DNA of 64,000 bases from NCBI GenBank assembly GCA_001600635.1, contig BCKL01000032.1, positions 168,668 through 232,667 of the forward strand, given 5' to 3'. The position numbers were made by a program, and so were the translations under genes. This stretch comes from Leucosporidium creatinivorum. Its lineage: Eukaryota; Basidiomycota; Microbotryomycetes; Leucosporidiales; Leucosporidiaceae. Below are positions 30,462 to 41,465 of this stretch, one piece after another (positions within the stretch are counted from its first letter, which is position 1; every line of letters begins with the position of its first letter). The notes under the pieces are model-generated. The model had not been told where the DNA came from and ran no database searches. It was given only the letters and a program-made list of their open reading frames with translations.

Positions 30462-32109
30462 ACCATGTTGCCAACGCCCGTCCCTCCAGCAAGCCGCCAG
30501 CGCTCTATTACACCCCCTTCGCCGCACTTGAAACGAGATGGGTCAGATGGGTCAGACGACCCTGGGACTACTTCGCAAGAGGTCCTGACCGTCAGCAGTC
30601 TCGTGAGTCTACTGGTCTCTGCCTTGAGCTGTAGCCCAGCTAACCACTGCGCATAGGCCAGCTCACCGCCCTCGAGTCAATGGTCCCCGACGCGTCCACC
30701 CTTCCGCCTCTCCCTCCCCTCTCCTCCTACGACTTCTCGAAGCACCTTCCTACCACTCAGCGCCTCCTGCAGTACTCTCCCACCCTCGCCGGTCAGCTGG
30801 ACCAAGACAAGCAGCTCGTCTTTCTCATGGTGCTCAATACGGTCTTTGAGCTCGAGCTTCCGGACACGGGCTGTTGGGGCTGGATGAATTACGATGGCTT
30901 GAAGGAGGATGTTCAGGCGGAGTTGGCACTCCTCGAGGGCAAGACGATCCCAAATGCTCCTCACGGCCTCACTCTCCGAGTCAATTTCCCCGCCTCTTCA
31001 CTCCTCCCCGTCATCTTCCAAATCTTCAAGGCTATCCGCCCTCACTCTGGACCGCTACACGTCCACCTCCTCCAACTCCCGCTCCTCACCCTCACCTCCT
31101 CTCCACCTCAGCCTTCGCCATCCCCGTCACGCGCCGAGTCGCCCCAGCCCTCCGAACCGCCACAACGTGCTACATCTCCCCAGCTGCCCAAGGATTTCAT
31201 CCCAGCAAAAACCTTGCTCAACCCCCTCCAAGGACCACCGCGCCGCGGCGATTCAATCGGCCATTGGGACGCAAGAGAAGGGGGAGCGCTGGCCTCTGGG
31301 ACACTCGGAGCCCTCCTGGTCGGCGAGACACCCAATGGAGACCGCCGCCTCATGGCAATTACCAACCAGCATGTTGTGAGCAAGTGTACAGGAGTGCAGC
31401 GGCCCTCGAGGATGATCTGTTGGACTATTTCCGGGTCGCCAAGCGATCTACGATGGCGGGCATGGCCTCAGACGAACTGGCGGCGGCGAAGGATGAGATG
31501 AGAGCCACCGCGAGGAGGTTCGGGGAGGTGATCAGCACCATCAACACTCGGCTGCCCTGGGACTGTCCCCTCGATCCTCTAGGATGCCTTCCCGGCTTCA
31601 CCTCCCCCCCTCCCTTCTACTTCTCCATCGACACCGCCCTCATCACCCTCTCCACCTCTCACTACACCCTTTTTTACACTCCTCAGCTATCTTCCCCCTC
31701 CGACCTCGCCTCCCTCCTAACGACCAACCCTCCTGACCCTTCCCGCCTCCTCAGCAATGGCTTTACCCTTCCCCAAGGCTCCGCTCCTCGCTTCCAAAGG
31801 CCTGTTCTCGGAGATAAGGTGGAGTTTGTTGGCCGGACCTCAGGGAGGACACAGGGGCAAATACTGGACTACTATACCGGAGGGGTGAAGACGGCGAGGG
31901 AGTCGGGTTTGACGTGTGAATGGGGCTTGATTGGTGCTGGAGGTGCCGGGAACGACGGGGATAGTGGGTCGGTCGTCATCACTGCGGAGGATGGAGAACC
32001 CCTAGGCCTCTTCTTTGCGGGAGATGGAGCGATAGGGTATTTCCAAGGATTCACGAATATCTGGCCGGAGTTGGAGCAGGAATCTGGTTTGAAGCTGAGT
32101 TTCCTGTAA
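30462..32109 (+). CDS. Trypsin-fold serine protease-like protein, with an apparent frameshift
   Basis: Starts MLPTPVPPASRQRSITPPSPHLKRDGSDGSDDPGTTSQEVLTVSSL, has an intron at about 30607-30656, then SMVPDASTLPPLPPLSSYDFSKHLPTTQRLLQY. The chymotrypsin-fold signatures are GALASGTLGALLVGE...LMAITNQHVV (catalytic-His strand, TNQHV) and, near the end, GLIGAGGAGNDGDSGSVVITAEDGEPLGLFFAG (GDSGS with the catalytic Ser). The two are in different frames: the first ends in the ITNQHVVSK segment at about 31380, and the second continues YRSAAALEDDLLDYFRVAKRSTMAG. No normal-sized intron fits between them, so either a 1-2 nt indel or a sequencing error is present. Function unknown; a fungal family of large trypsin-domain proteins is known. 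The catalytic Asp was not identified. Confidence 0.6.
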
Positions 32110-32264
32110 AGGAGTTACTTTCTGTGGCTCACTGCGCCTCCGAGCTTGGAGAGAGGCCCACTCACTTTTTCCTCGGCGAGGGAACGAGAAGCTGGAGAGA
32201 TCGTCTTATCATAGCGGCTCCTCTACAATCCTACACGCTCGCCCTCCACTCTACTCCCCTCCTC

Positions 32265-34334
32265 TCACCTCGACTCACTCACTCCATGCCCTCCCGCCCG
32301 GCCATTCTCCCCAGCACCACCCTTCAACATCGACCTCCGCTCCTCATCGCTCCTCCACCTCTCATCATCCCGATCCTCGCTCTCCTCATCCTCATCCCTC
32401 TCCGCAAACCGCTCCATCTGCACATGATGCTCCCCGGGGTAGTCGAATAGCGGTTCAACGCCGCCCATGGCTGCTCCGCCGGTGCGGTAGAGGTTGGTGC
32501 TTCGTCGGCCGCCGCCTTCGCCGTCTGAGCCCATGGAGAGGCGAGTCGACATCGAGGTGCGTTGACCGAGGATGCCGGATTCGAGGAGGGTGTGGCCGTT
32601 GGCTGCAGCGGCGTCGCCTTCTGAGCGTGACAGGTTCTGCGAGAAGCGAGCAGGGTCAGCGAGAGGCAAAAGCGAAGGGAAGCATGGGATACGCACGAGG
32701 AGGTAGACGCCGAGGGAGATGACGTAGAGGCCGCAGAGGAGCGACATGGTGTTGGAGCCGCCGGTGGTGTTGAGGCCGTGGAAGAGGATAATGGAAGCGA
32801 GGAGGGTGGAGGAGGAGAAGCCGACAAAGTAGCTCGGGTTGACGACGCTGTGCAGGGAAGAATGCTCAGCATCAAGTCTTCTTTGGTAGCTCATTCGCAT
32901 CGACCCGGCGAGTGGAAGGCCAGGGCGAGCGAGAAGGGGAAACCTACGTCGTCGGGAAGAGGTCGAGCGCCTGCAGAAGGGACAAAGTCAAGGTCAGCAA
33001 GAAGCTCATGCGACAGAGAAGAGCCTGCGAGTCGCTGCGAACCTTGTTGAAGTAGTTCATCTGCGAATGAGCAACGAGGTCAGCGATCCACGAGCGCTGA
33101 GCGCCGAAAGAGCTCAAACTCACCTGCACCACGATGCAGAACACGACAACGGTAGCGAAGACCCAAGTTCCAGGCCTCCACAGCTGGTTGTTGCCCTCGA
33201 ATGTGAGCCTGAGGGCGACTCCAAAGCCCTTAATGGCCATGACCGAGATGGATCCAGCCAGCGAGCAGATGGAGATGTAGACGAGGGGGTTCGAGTTCCC
33301 ATGTGTTGGTGCGACGCGGTAGATCATGTAGAGGCAGAAGCCGAGGACGAAGAGGCAGTACGCCATGAATCCTGTGAGAGCGAGTTAAGTTAGCCTTCGT
33401 TCGCCGAAGTCGACTCGGAACGAAGTATCGAGGCCGCACCTGGCTGTAGCGCATAGGCTAGCACTTCGTCCACCGTCTCCACCACTTTGTCTTCCGGGGC
33501 ATGCAGCACAATGATGAGCGAACCGACGAGGCAAAGCGAGCATCCCGAGATGCCTATCCGCCCTAGCCGTTCGCCGAGGAAGATTGATGCCAGTACGGCT
33601 CTAAAGAGGAGTCAGAGTCAGCTTATAGATATCTCGACCGAGCGAAAGAGCCTTCTGACGCACCCGACGAGCACCGACAGAGCGCCAAGGGGAGTAACGA
33701 GAACCGGCGGAGCGAAGAGGTAGGCGGCAAAGTTGCAGACTGGAGAGCAGAGTAGTGTCAGTACAAATACGGAGGTGCTACGTCCGAGCGAGCGAGCTTA
33801 CTCTCTCCCACGACCACTGCGAAAGGTGCACAAGAGACGCGGTTAGCTACGAGCTCCTTTCGGCGGTATGCGATGAGGTCCGGCTGCATCTGAGCTCCCA
33901 AAGCCTCTCTGCACCCTTGGAACCATCTTTCCGTACCCTGCCGACGTCTCTACACCCTCGGCAACGCCGCGCAAGAGCGAGAGCACTCACTCGTCACCAT
34001 TCCCATCCACCAGAGCCCGTTCTTGAGGTACGCATACGACGAGCTCGACGCCATTCCATCATGTCGATCTGCTGCACTTATCAGACCCTGTACCGGTGTC
34101 ACACGAGCGCAGGAAAGAGGGCAAGCAAGAGACGCGACGACGTGCCCCGGTCAGCTCGTGTGCGGTGCTTTAGCGCTACAGCAAGAGACGGACCTTCTTG
34201 GTGATGATGAAGGAAGTTCCGATCAATGCAGATGATGAGATGGCCAGTGCGAGACCAATGTAGCGTGTTTGTGGAGCGCCGGAGACCACCTCTGCTGAGG
34301 CGTCGAGCGCGGCGGAGAGCGAAGGTGAATCCAT
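32265..34334 (-). CDS. NIPA-type magnesium transporter (DUF803)
   Basis: About ten short exons encode a multi-pass membrane protein. The first exon is MDSPSLSAALDASAEVVSGAPQTRYIGLALAISSSALIGTSFIITKK. Later exons give AYAFAPPVLVTPLGALSVLVG-like sequence, AVLASIFLGERLGRIGISGCSLCLVGSLIIVLHAPEDKVVETVDEVL, GFMAYCLFVLGFCLYMIYRVAPTHGNSNPLVYISICSLAGSISVMAIKGFGVALRLTFEGNNQLWRPGTWVFATVVVFCIVVQ, MNYFNKALDLFPTT and VVNPSYFVGFSSSTLLASIILFHGLNTTGGSNTMSLLCGLYVISLGVYLL. These match the NIPA family (about 9 TM). An acidic/Ser-rich cytosolic tail ends HGVSESR. Family role: Mg2+ uptake; yeast/fungal substrate specificity not tested. Confidence 0.88.
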
Positions 34335-34552
34335 GGCTGTCGTGGGAGCAAGGAAGAGGCGAAAGAAAGCGCTACAGGCCCTCTCCAAAGAGCCTTGTTG
34401 ACGAGAGCAAGCGAGACGAGGTGATGGGCAGAACTTACGAGACGCGCCGCTCCCGCTTCAACGCCTTGGCCGTTTCGCTGAGGCCTCGCAGTATCAAATC
34501 AAAGATTCAAATAAGATTCTCTGTACATTTTTGTTGAGTTCTAAGCCAACGT

Positions 34553-37500
34553 CTAATGAGCTCCACTCCGACCAATAGCCCTTGCTACACCTCCCGCCAA
34601 GTCCAACTTCGGCAGAGGAACTCGGCCCTCACCCGTCGGCTGCTCGAGGAAGCCTGCAGCGACGAGCCAAGCGAGGTACAGACCCATCTGCTTGTCGTCC
34701 ACCGTCATGGCAGGGATCTCTCCCGCCTTCTTGAGCAGAGCGACGGTGTTGGTATCGTCCAGGTCGGCCGCCTTGGTGCTCGTCGGCAGGTCGTCGAGGA
34801 CGAAGTGGAGGAGAGGGAAGAGGGCGTTGTCCTGCGAGGCGAGGACGTGCTGCTCGAGTAGTGTGCGCCAGGGGAGGTACTCGGTCTTCTCGACGGCGTA
34901 GCCGTAGCGAGCGAGCGCGGCGAGGAAGTTGTTAAAGCGAGGGGCGGGGCGAGCCGTGACCTGGTGCACGCGAAGGGGCTCGGCGGGCGACTGGAAGGCC
35001 GAGACGGCGGTGATGCGAGCGATGTGGTCGACGGGGACCATGTTGATGGTGTTATGGATGTCGGGGATGTGGCCGAGCTGGATGCAGCCCTTGACGAGGC
35101 GCCAAAGGAAGTCGTCCGTGTTGGTGACGGCTGAGCGCGAGTCTCCGACAACGTAGGCGGGACGAATAATGGATCCCGCGAGTCCTCGTCGACCAGCCTC
35201 CATAATGAGACGCTCGGCGACCCACTTGGTCTGGCCGTAACCTCCCTTGAGGCCCGCCTTGCCGGCATCGAGCGTGTCCGATTCGGGCACTCCCTTGCCT
35301 CCACGAGCGACGATCTCGTCTGCCAGGCGAACATAGTGGCCCTTCTCGATGGTGGCGGTGGTCGAGACGAACGAGAGGACCTTAGGGCGGGTCGCAGCGG
35401 CGAGCTCGATGATGGCGACGGTAGCGAGGACGTTGGCGGGGCGAAGCTTGGCGTAGGGGTAGATCCAGTGGACCTGTTGGAGCAGCGAAAGGTCAGCTCA
35501 GGCTCGAGTAAGATGAAGGAGTAGTGAGAGACTCACGAGAGCACCGTTGTGGATGATCAAGTCGGATTCCTCGGCGACTCGGCTCCAGTCGGCGTCGCTC
35601 ATGCCGAGCTTCTCCTTCTCGAGGTCACCAACGACAACCTCGACGATTCCATCCTCGACCCACTTGTCATCCCACGCGCCCCTACCCTCACCACTGTCCT
35701 TCAATCGTCCAAGCGCCGCTTCGGCCGACTTCGCCCTAACATGGCAAATGACCTTCTTGGTCTGACTCCTCCTAGGGCCGAGAAGATCCTTGAGGATGAA
35801 GGCCCCGAGGAATCCAGTAGCTCCCGTGAGGAAGACGGTCTTGGGTCCCTCCGTGACCTCGGGCTTGTCATACTTCTCGCGAAGGCCCTTGACGAGGACA
35901 GGCTCATCCTCGGCGTACTCGGTATCGGCGACGGGGGCGTCAGCCTTGGAGAGACCGAGGTCCGAGTCACGAAGACTGTCGAGCTCCTTGGCGAGGGAAC
36001 GAATGGTGGGGAAGTCGAAGACGATTCCGAGGGGCGCTCCGACGGCGAGCGACTTGCGGAGCTCGAAGATGAGACGGGTGGCGAGGATGGAGTGACCTCC
36101 GAGGTCGAAAAAGGATTCGTCGAGGGGGATGTCGGCGGGAGGAGAGGGGAGGAGACGCAGCCAGATCTCGTGGATGGTCTGCTCGGTGGGAGTGAGGGTC
36201 GCGGAGGAGGAAGACTTGGTGGCGGAGGAAGCGGCGGCGACGGTATCGGGGAAGGGGAGCGCGGGCTTGTCGATCTTGCCGTTGGGGTTGAGGGGCATGC
36301 GAGCGAGGGGAACGAAGACTGTCGAGGGAGACAGTCAGCAGCGTTCGGGGGCAGCTCGTTCGAAATTAGACTCACCACTGGGCACGCTGTACGAGGGCAG
36401 CTTGGTCTTGAGGTACTCGCGGATGTCCTTGATGAGCTTGCGGTACTTCTTGAGGCCCTTGGCGACGTCGGTGGCGGTGAGCTTGCCTCCGGGAGCGGGC
36501 TCGGCGAAGTCCTCCTCGGCCGACGAAACGAGACCCTCGAGCTCCTTGCTGCCGACGAGGGGCACAAAGTAGGCAACGAGGACCTTCTCCTCGTACTTGT
36601 CACGACGAACGAGGGTGACGTTCTCGCGCACGGCGGGGTGACGCGAGAGATGGGTGTCAATCTCGCCGAGCTCGATGCGGAAGCCTCGGATCTTGATCTG
36701 GTCGTCGGCGCGTCCGGTGCACTCGACCGTGCCATCGGGGTTGTAGCGACCGAGATCTCCGGTCCTGTACATCCTATCACGAACGCCGTGCCAGTAGGGC
36801 TTCCATGCGGCGTCGCCAGCCTTGATCGAGTCCTCGCGCTCGATGCCGGCGCCGAACCAGTTGGCGACAAACTTCTCCGATGTGGCCTCGGGTAGCTGGA
36901 GGTATCCCTCGGCGAGTCCTCCCGAGCGGACGTAGATCTCTCCCACCTCGCCGACAGCGCAGATTTGGTTCTTGTCGTTGCGGTTGACGACGAGGAGCTG
37001 GACGTTGATCATACCAGATCCGGCGGGCATGATGTCTTTGCGAGTCTTGAGGAACGTGGGGTCCGACGAGAGCGAGGGAATGGGGAAGTACGAGACGGCG
37101 CGCTGCGTCTCGGTCGTGCCGAACATGTTGATGATGCGAACGTTGTTGGCCAGCTGCTGGAGACGGGTGCAGTCACGCTTGGTGAGGATGTCGCCGACGA
37201 AGAAGGCGTTGAGGAGCGAGGGGATGGGGCGGGTGGCCTGAGCCGAGAGGAGCTGTCCCATGGCTGCGAAAGATGAGCGGTCAGCTGGGCTCGACGGAAG
37301 GGTGGCAGGAAGCAGCTCACCAGGAGTGAGATGAGTGACGGTGACTTGGCTGTCGGCCATCCACTCGGCGAGTCGTCCTGGCGTTCCAATGTCCTCGGCG
37401 GTAGGGATGTGAAGCTGCGCGCCGAGGAAGAGGGGGGTGAAGACTGTGGGCGAGGGGAGGGTCAGCGGTTGCACCGAGGTCTAACCGCAGAAGGACTCAC

Positions 37501-39185
37501 TATCACGCTGGATGGGATCGTGAGCGATTCCACTGAGCATGGTGAACTTGCTCGTCTCGTCGAGTCCGAACGTCTGACCCATCCAGGGGAAGAAGTGGGT
37601 GAGGGAGAAGTGACGTCCCCTCACTCCCTTGGGAATACCAGTCGATCCACTAGTGAAAGAGAGGGTTCCGACGGAGTCGGGTCCGAGGGGGATGTTGAGC
37701 GGCTGGCTCTTGAGCTGCTGCACGTCGGCGAGGACGTCGGCGCCGTCCGAAGGCTTGGAGCCGAGGAGAAGGCCAGAGCTGGTGAGCTGCAGGGCAGGAA
37801 CCTCGACGCGGATTTGGAGCTCCTTCTCGACGTAGGCGCGGACGGGAGGGAGGAGGGAACCGGCGGCGGCGAGGATGACGAGAGCGCGAGGCTGGGCGAC
37901 TTGGAGGTAGACGGTCTGGCGTGCGGGAGGGTAGGCGGGGTCTGTGACGAGGTAGGTGTTAGAGCATGGACGACTGACAGCAGAGTCGTCGAAATGAGGA
38001 CGAACCGATCACGGAGAAGGTCGCCCCGGCTTTGAGGACACCCATGACCGCGACGACGAGATCCACACCACGAGTCGAGTAGACAGTGACGACCTCCTCG
38101 CGCTCTACACCCGACTTGACGAGGTGGTGCGCGAGGACGTTCGAAGCCTCGTCGATTTGCTGGTAGGTGAATTGGCGAAGGCCGTTCTTGCCGCCAATCT
38201 CCTCGGGAGCGAGCGACTCGACGATGCAGGTCCGCTCGGGGAACTTCTGAGCGTTGGCGCTGAAGATGTCGGTGATGGCACCCCTGTAGCCAGTCCACTC
38301 GAGGTCCTTGCGAGGATCGGGGAGGAACTTGCGCTGCTTGACAGTGAGCAGCGAGATGGATCCGATGGGGTCCAGAGGGTGCGCCGCGGCGTGGTTGACG
38401 AGGTGGGTGAGCTGGTCGAGAGTGAAGGACATGCGAGGGTGCGAGAAGACGAGCGAGTTGTAGGAGAGGGTGAGGGAGATGCGAGGGGGCAGAAGCGAAG
38501 TGCGAAGGGAGGTAGGGGTGCCGGTGCCCGACGAAGGGGTGGACGAGGTCGAGGTGACAAAGACGGTGAGGTCCGAGGTGAGGGAAGTCTCTTGGAGGAA
38601 AGAGCGCCTCGTCTCGTCGGTCTCGTCGAAGAAGCGAACGCGGAAGAGGGGAGCGGCGGGAGGTCCTCCTTCCTCGCTGTTCTTGCCGTGCCCGAGCGCC
38701 TCGAGAAGCTCGTCGTAAGGGATCTTGTCATCCTCTGCCTCCTGCTCGAGGAACTGTACCCTCTTGATGAGGGACCAGAACGAGTCGGTGGGGTCGAGCT
38801 TGATGCGAAGGAGGAGCGGGTCGGGCGAGGAAGGGGAGGATGTGGCAATGACGAGGTCGGTATCTCCCGTGTAGCGGTGCAAGAGCACTACGAACGAAGC
38901 GAGCAAGAGGTGGAACGCTGTAGGGCGCTGCTGCTGGCGCGAAGGCTTGGTAGCGAGCTGGCCCTCGATGGAAGCTGGCTGCTCGTCCTCATCCTCTGAT
39001 TCCTCCTCGTCGTCCTCGACGAAATGGCCGAGGCGTACGAGTGCTGAAGCGGTCCTGTCGTCGATTACGCGCTTCTCCTGGGCCTCGACGAGCGCTTCAC
39101 TCGCGGGACGGGGGTAATCTGTCGGGAGCTGCAATGAAGGCAAATCGGCCAGCCTAGCGAGCCAGCGTGCGACGGGGGTGGCCAT
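34553..39185 (-). CDS. LYS2: L-2-aminoadipate reductase (lysine biosynthesis)
   Basis: ATP- and NADPH-dependent reduction of alpha-aminoadipate to its semialdehyde in the fungal lysine pathway. The protein (about 1,440 aa) starts [28 protein letters not shown] condensation-like N-terminal part precedes the adenylation domain: [88 protein letters not shown]. The carrier domain shows [23 protein letters not shown], whose Ser takes phosphopantetheine from Lys5. The reductase domain has [19 protein letters not shown] (NADPH), [29 protein letters not shown] (YxxxK) and [14 protein letters not shown]. About five introns (for example FSVI|DPAYPP). Divergent from the MYND gene by 124 bp, so the promoter is shared. 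In yeast LYS2 is under general amino-acid control; one TGACTCG site is noted at 39276-39282. Confidence 0.95.
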
Positions 39186-39309
39186 GCTGTTTTGATGTGT
39201 AGTGTATCGAGCTACAGGTGTCGCCGTGTCGAAAGAGAGGGCGACGAGATGATGGCAAGAACGAGGGCTGCTCGACGAGTCAAAGTCGCGATTCTGGCGA
39301 AGGTCCGAA
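39186..39309. promoter_or_regulatory. Compact bidirectional promoter LYS2 / MYND gene
   Basis: Only 124 bp separate the start codons. On the LYS2 strand, 39276-39282 reads TGACTCG, one mismatch from the Gcn4/Cpc1 site TGACTCA; this is suggestive only. Confidence 0.35.
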
Positions 39310-40225
39310 ATGACGGCGATCACGCTGCTTGACTCTGACCACTTCGCTACAGCTTTATACGCTCTAATGGCTGACTCGGAAAAACGCCTAGCAAACCCAG
39401 CCGACTTTGACGACGAGGAGCGCGCCGAGCAAATCGCTCGAACGCGCGAGGTGGAGCAGACAGCTCGCAACTTCCTCATTCAGAAGCAGCCAGGGCGAGC
39501 GCTAGAGATCTTCTATCATGTAAGCCGAACTTTGGGGAGCTCTGCCGAGGTAACGCTGACCTCTCTGCTCAAAGACAATTCCTCGCATGGCGATGGTCTG
39601 CGGCGATGACTCTATAGAAGTGGCCGAGAGCTGGCACGGCATGGCAGAAGCCTTCGTCTGCACGGAAGGACAGCTACACGCTGCTGAGGACGCTTTGAAG
39701 GAGGCAAGTCTTGATCGCCGAACCGAGCCGAACCGACCTTCGCTGATCTTGCACCTCCCTACAGGCCTTTCGGATCCGCGATACTCTCGGAAAGGGTAGC
39801 AGGCTAGACGCTGCGATGACCCGAGAGCTGTACGGCATGTTCCACGAGCTTTCCGGTAACGGCGCGGCGGCCAAGAGTGTCCGCATGCTCGGCGCTGACA
39901 AGTCAGAGATGCGCTGCGGCTACTACGAGGTGAGCTACTCTGTAGCTGTACGGGCTTACTCGTTGAGCATCTCAGGGCCTCTTCACGGACACAGCGGCTC
40001 ACCTACTCCACTCGTAGTGCGCCGGCGGCCTCTTCTCCGCAACTCAGCTCAAGCGCTGCTCTCGCTGTGGCTGCATCTTCTATTGCTCAACATCATGCCA
40101 GAATAAGCTCTCCTCTGTTTTGAAGACGCTCAAGCTGACTCAACCGCTTTGCAGAACTCTCGTGGCCGCACCACAAGCTGTGCTGCTCGGTCGTCAAGGC
40201 TTCGCTCGCCAGATCGTTGGCTTAG
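39310..40225 (+). CDS. MYND zinc-finger protein with GC-AG and AT-AG introns
   Basis: Exon 1 MTAITLLDSDHFATALYALMADSEKRLANPADFDDEERAEQIARTREVEQTARNFLIQKQPGRALEIFYH; exon 2 TIPRMAMVCGDDSIEVAESWHGMAEAFVCTEGQLHAAEDALKE; exon 3 AFRIRDTLGKGSRLDAAMTRELYGMFHELSGNGAAAKSVRMLGADKSEMRCGYYE; exon 4 CAGGLFSATQLKRCSRCGCIFYCSTSCQ. The last exon gives SWPHHKLCCSVVKASLARSLA. Together they form a MYND finger (C...C..C....FYC...CQ...W..HK..C). Exon 2 ends at a GC donor (GAG|GCAAGT, intron 39704-39764). The last intron needs an AT donor (A|ATAAGC, 40103-40154). Without that splice the frame stays open to 40413, but the W-HHK-C of the finger is lost. MYND domains bind proline-rich partners; target unknown. Confidence 0.68.
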
Positions 40226-40270
40226 GCTCGTCGCCCACATCCATTGCGACTCTGGCTCGTCGCCCACATC
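40225..40270 (+). repeat. 17-bp direct repeat, spacing 29
   Basis: GGCTCGTCGCCCACATC occurs at 40225-40241 and 40254-40270, immediately after the stop of the MYND gene. It might be a short slippage duplication. Confidence 0.8.
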
Positions 40271-40330
40271 TATCACGTCCCCATCTCTTCGCCATCGGCT
40301 TGTTGTCATACATATCGTCCCGTCCGCAGC

Positions 40331-41106
40331 TCACTTGCACTCTCGTCTCTCGGGCGAGCTGTCGTTGTGGCTCGCGAGCGTATCGGCGACTCGGCGGCCT
40401 GATGGCGTGTTGAAGTGCGGCGAGTTGCAAAAGAATCGGAGAAGGGTAGTATACACACTGGGAAAAGCAGAGGGCGGGATCTGAACGAAGCTATCTGCAA
40501 AGGCCTGCTCGGCGATGGCCTCCTCCGTCGTTCGGTGGGCTAGCAGCAGATCTCGTCGATCTGTGGGAGGGCGTAGGGTCAGAACAAGACTATAAGATCG
40601 CTTCTGGAGCTCCACGTATACCTCGCAGCAGCAGATCGCCTGCAGCAGGGTGAAAGAGAGGTTAGCTCGAGCTCGGCGGCGGCGTCCTTTCCTCTCGTTC
40701 TCGACGATCGCAGACCCAGGCTTCGACTCACATCCAAAGCGCAGCAGCAGCAGATAGTTTCCAAACAGTCCTTGACCTGCAACCAGAGTCGCACTGGTCA
40801 GCTTCATCCGACCTCTCTTCGCCCTTCCTGTCCGCTGCATCTCGGCGCTCACTCCCCCTCCCAGGTCCTGACAATGCAGACTCACACATCCTCCCCCCCT
40901 CAACATCATGGGTTGCTGTTCCGAAGGCTGCTCGTTGATGCGTTGCTGCGAGGTGGTGTTGATGGCTATTTGTGGTAGCATAGGTCAGCTCGTCTCGTCC
41001 CGTCTCGGCGAAGCAGGAAGAGCGAGGACCTACTCATGGGAGACTGCTGAGCAGGAGCAGAGGGGTAGCTGTTGGAGGTGTTGGTGTTGCCAGTGCTAGG
41101 AGACAT
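40331..41106 (-). CDS. Cysteine-rich CYSTM-like small protein, 3' end uncertain
   Basis: Four short exons: MSPSTGNTNTSNSYPSAPAQQSPM | TINTTSQQRINEQPSEQQPMMLRGGGC | VKDCLETICCCCALD | AICCCEVYVELQKRS.... The Gln/Pro/Ser-rich start, followed by a Cys cluster (DCLETICCCCALD, then AICCCE), is the organisation of CYSTM proteins, small tail-anchored, often palmitoylated stress proteins at the plasma membrane. Real family members usually end right after the Cys cluster. Here the frame continues about 100 residues to 40331 without Cys-rich features, so a further intron or premature end is likely. The first two coding exon borders are clear (donor GTAGGT; branch GCTGAC; acceptor ATAG). Convergent with the MYND gene, with about 105 bp between the stops. 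Confidence 0.6.
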
Positions 41107-41465
41107 GGCTGCGAAGGAAGCTGGGAGATGGAGGAGGAAGAGAAGCGAGCGTCAATGAGGCGGGACGAAGATAGGCTCGAGGGGGACGACAGTCGCGCCT
41201 CGCCCAGAGCTGCTGAATCGACGAGGCGGTACTTTCGATGCTTCAACACGTGAAAGACCAGTGTATGAAACGAGCTGTCGAGCGAGCACAGGAGCACCGA
41301 GACGAAGCGCTCGGCGCCGAGATTCCGATGCGTTCGTCGCTCGGCTCTCAGGGTAGCGAGGGAATCAAGACTACTTAGAGACAAAGTAGCTCCAAAGTAC
41401 AGGACTGTCTATTTTCCTCCACCTCCATTCCACAGTCCCGCCTTCTACGCCACAGGACCCCGACC

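Noticed and set aside
35549-36895. Long (448-codon) frame antisense to LYS2
   Set aside because: It lies opposite the adenylation and reductase exons and is a by-product of GC-rich, third-position-biased codons. It has no domain and its residues mirror LYS2 codons.
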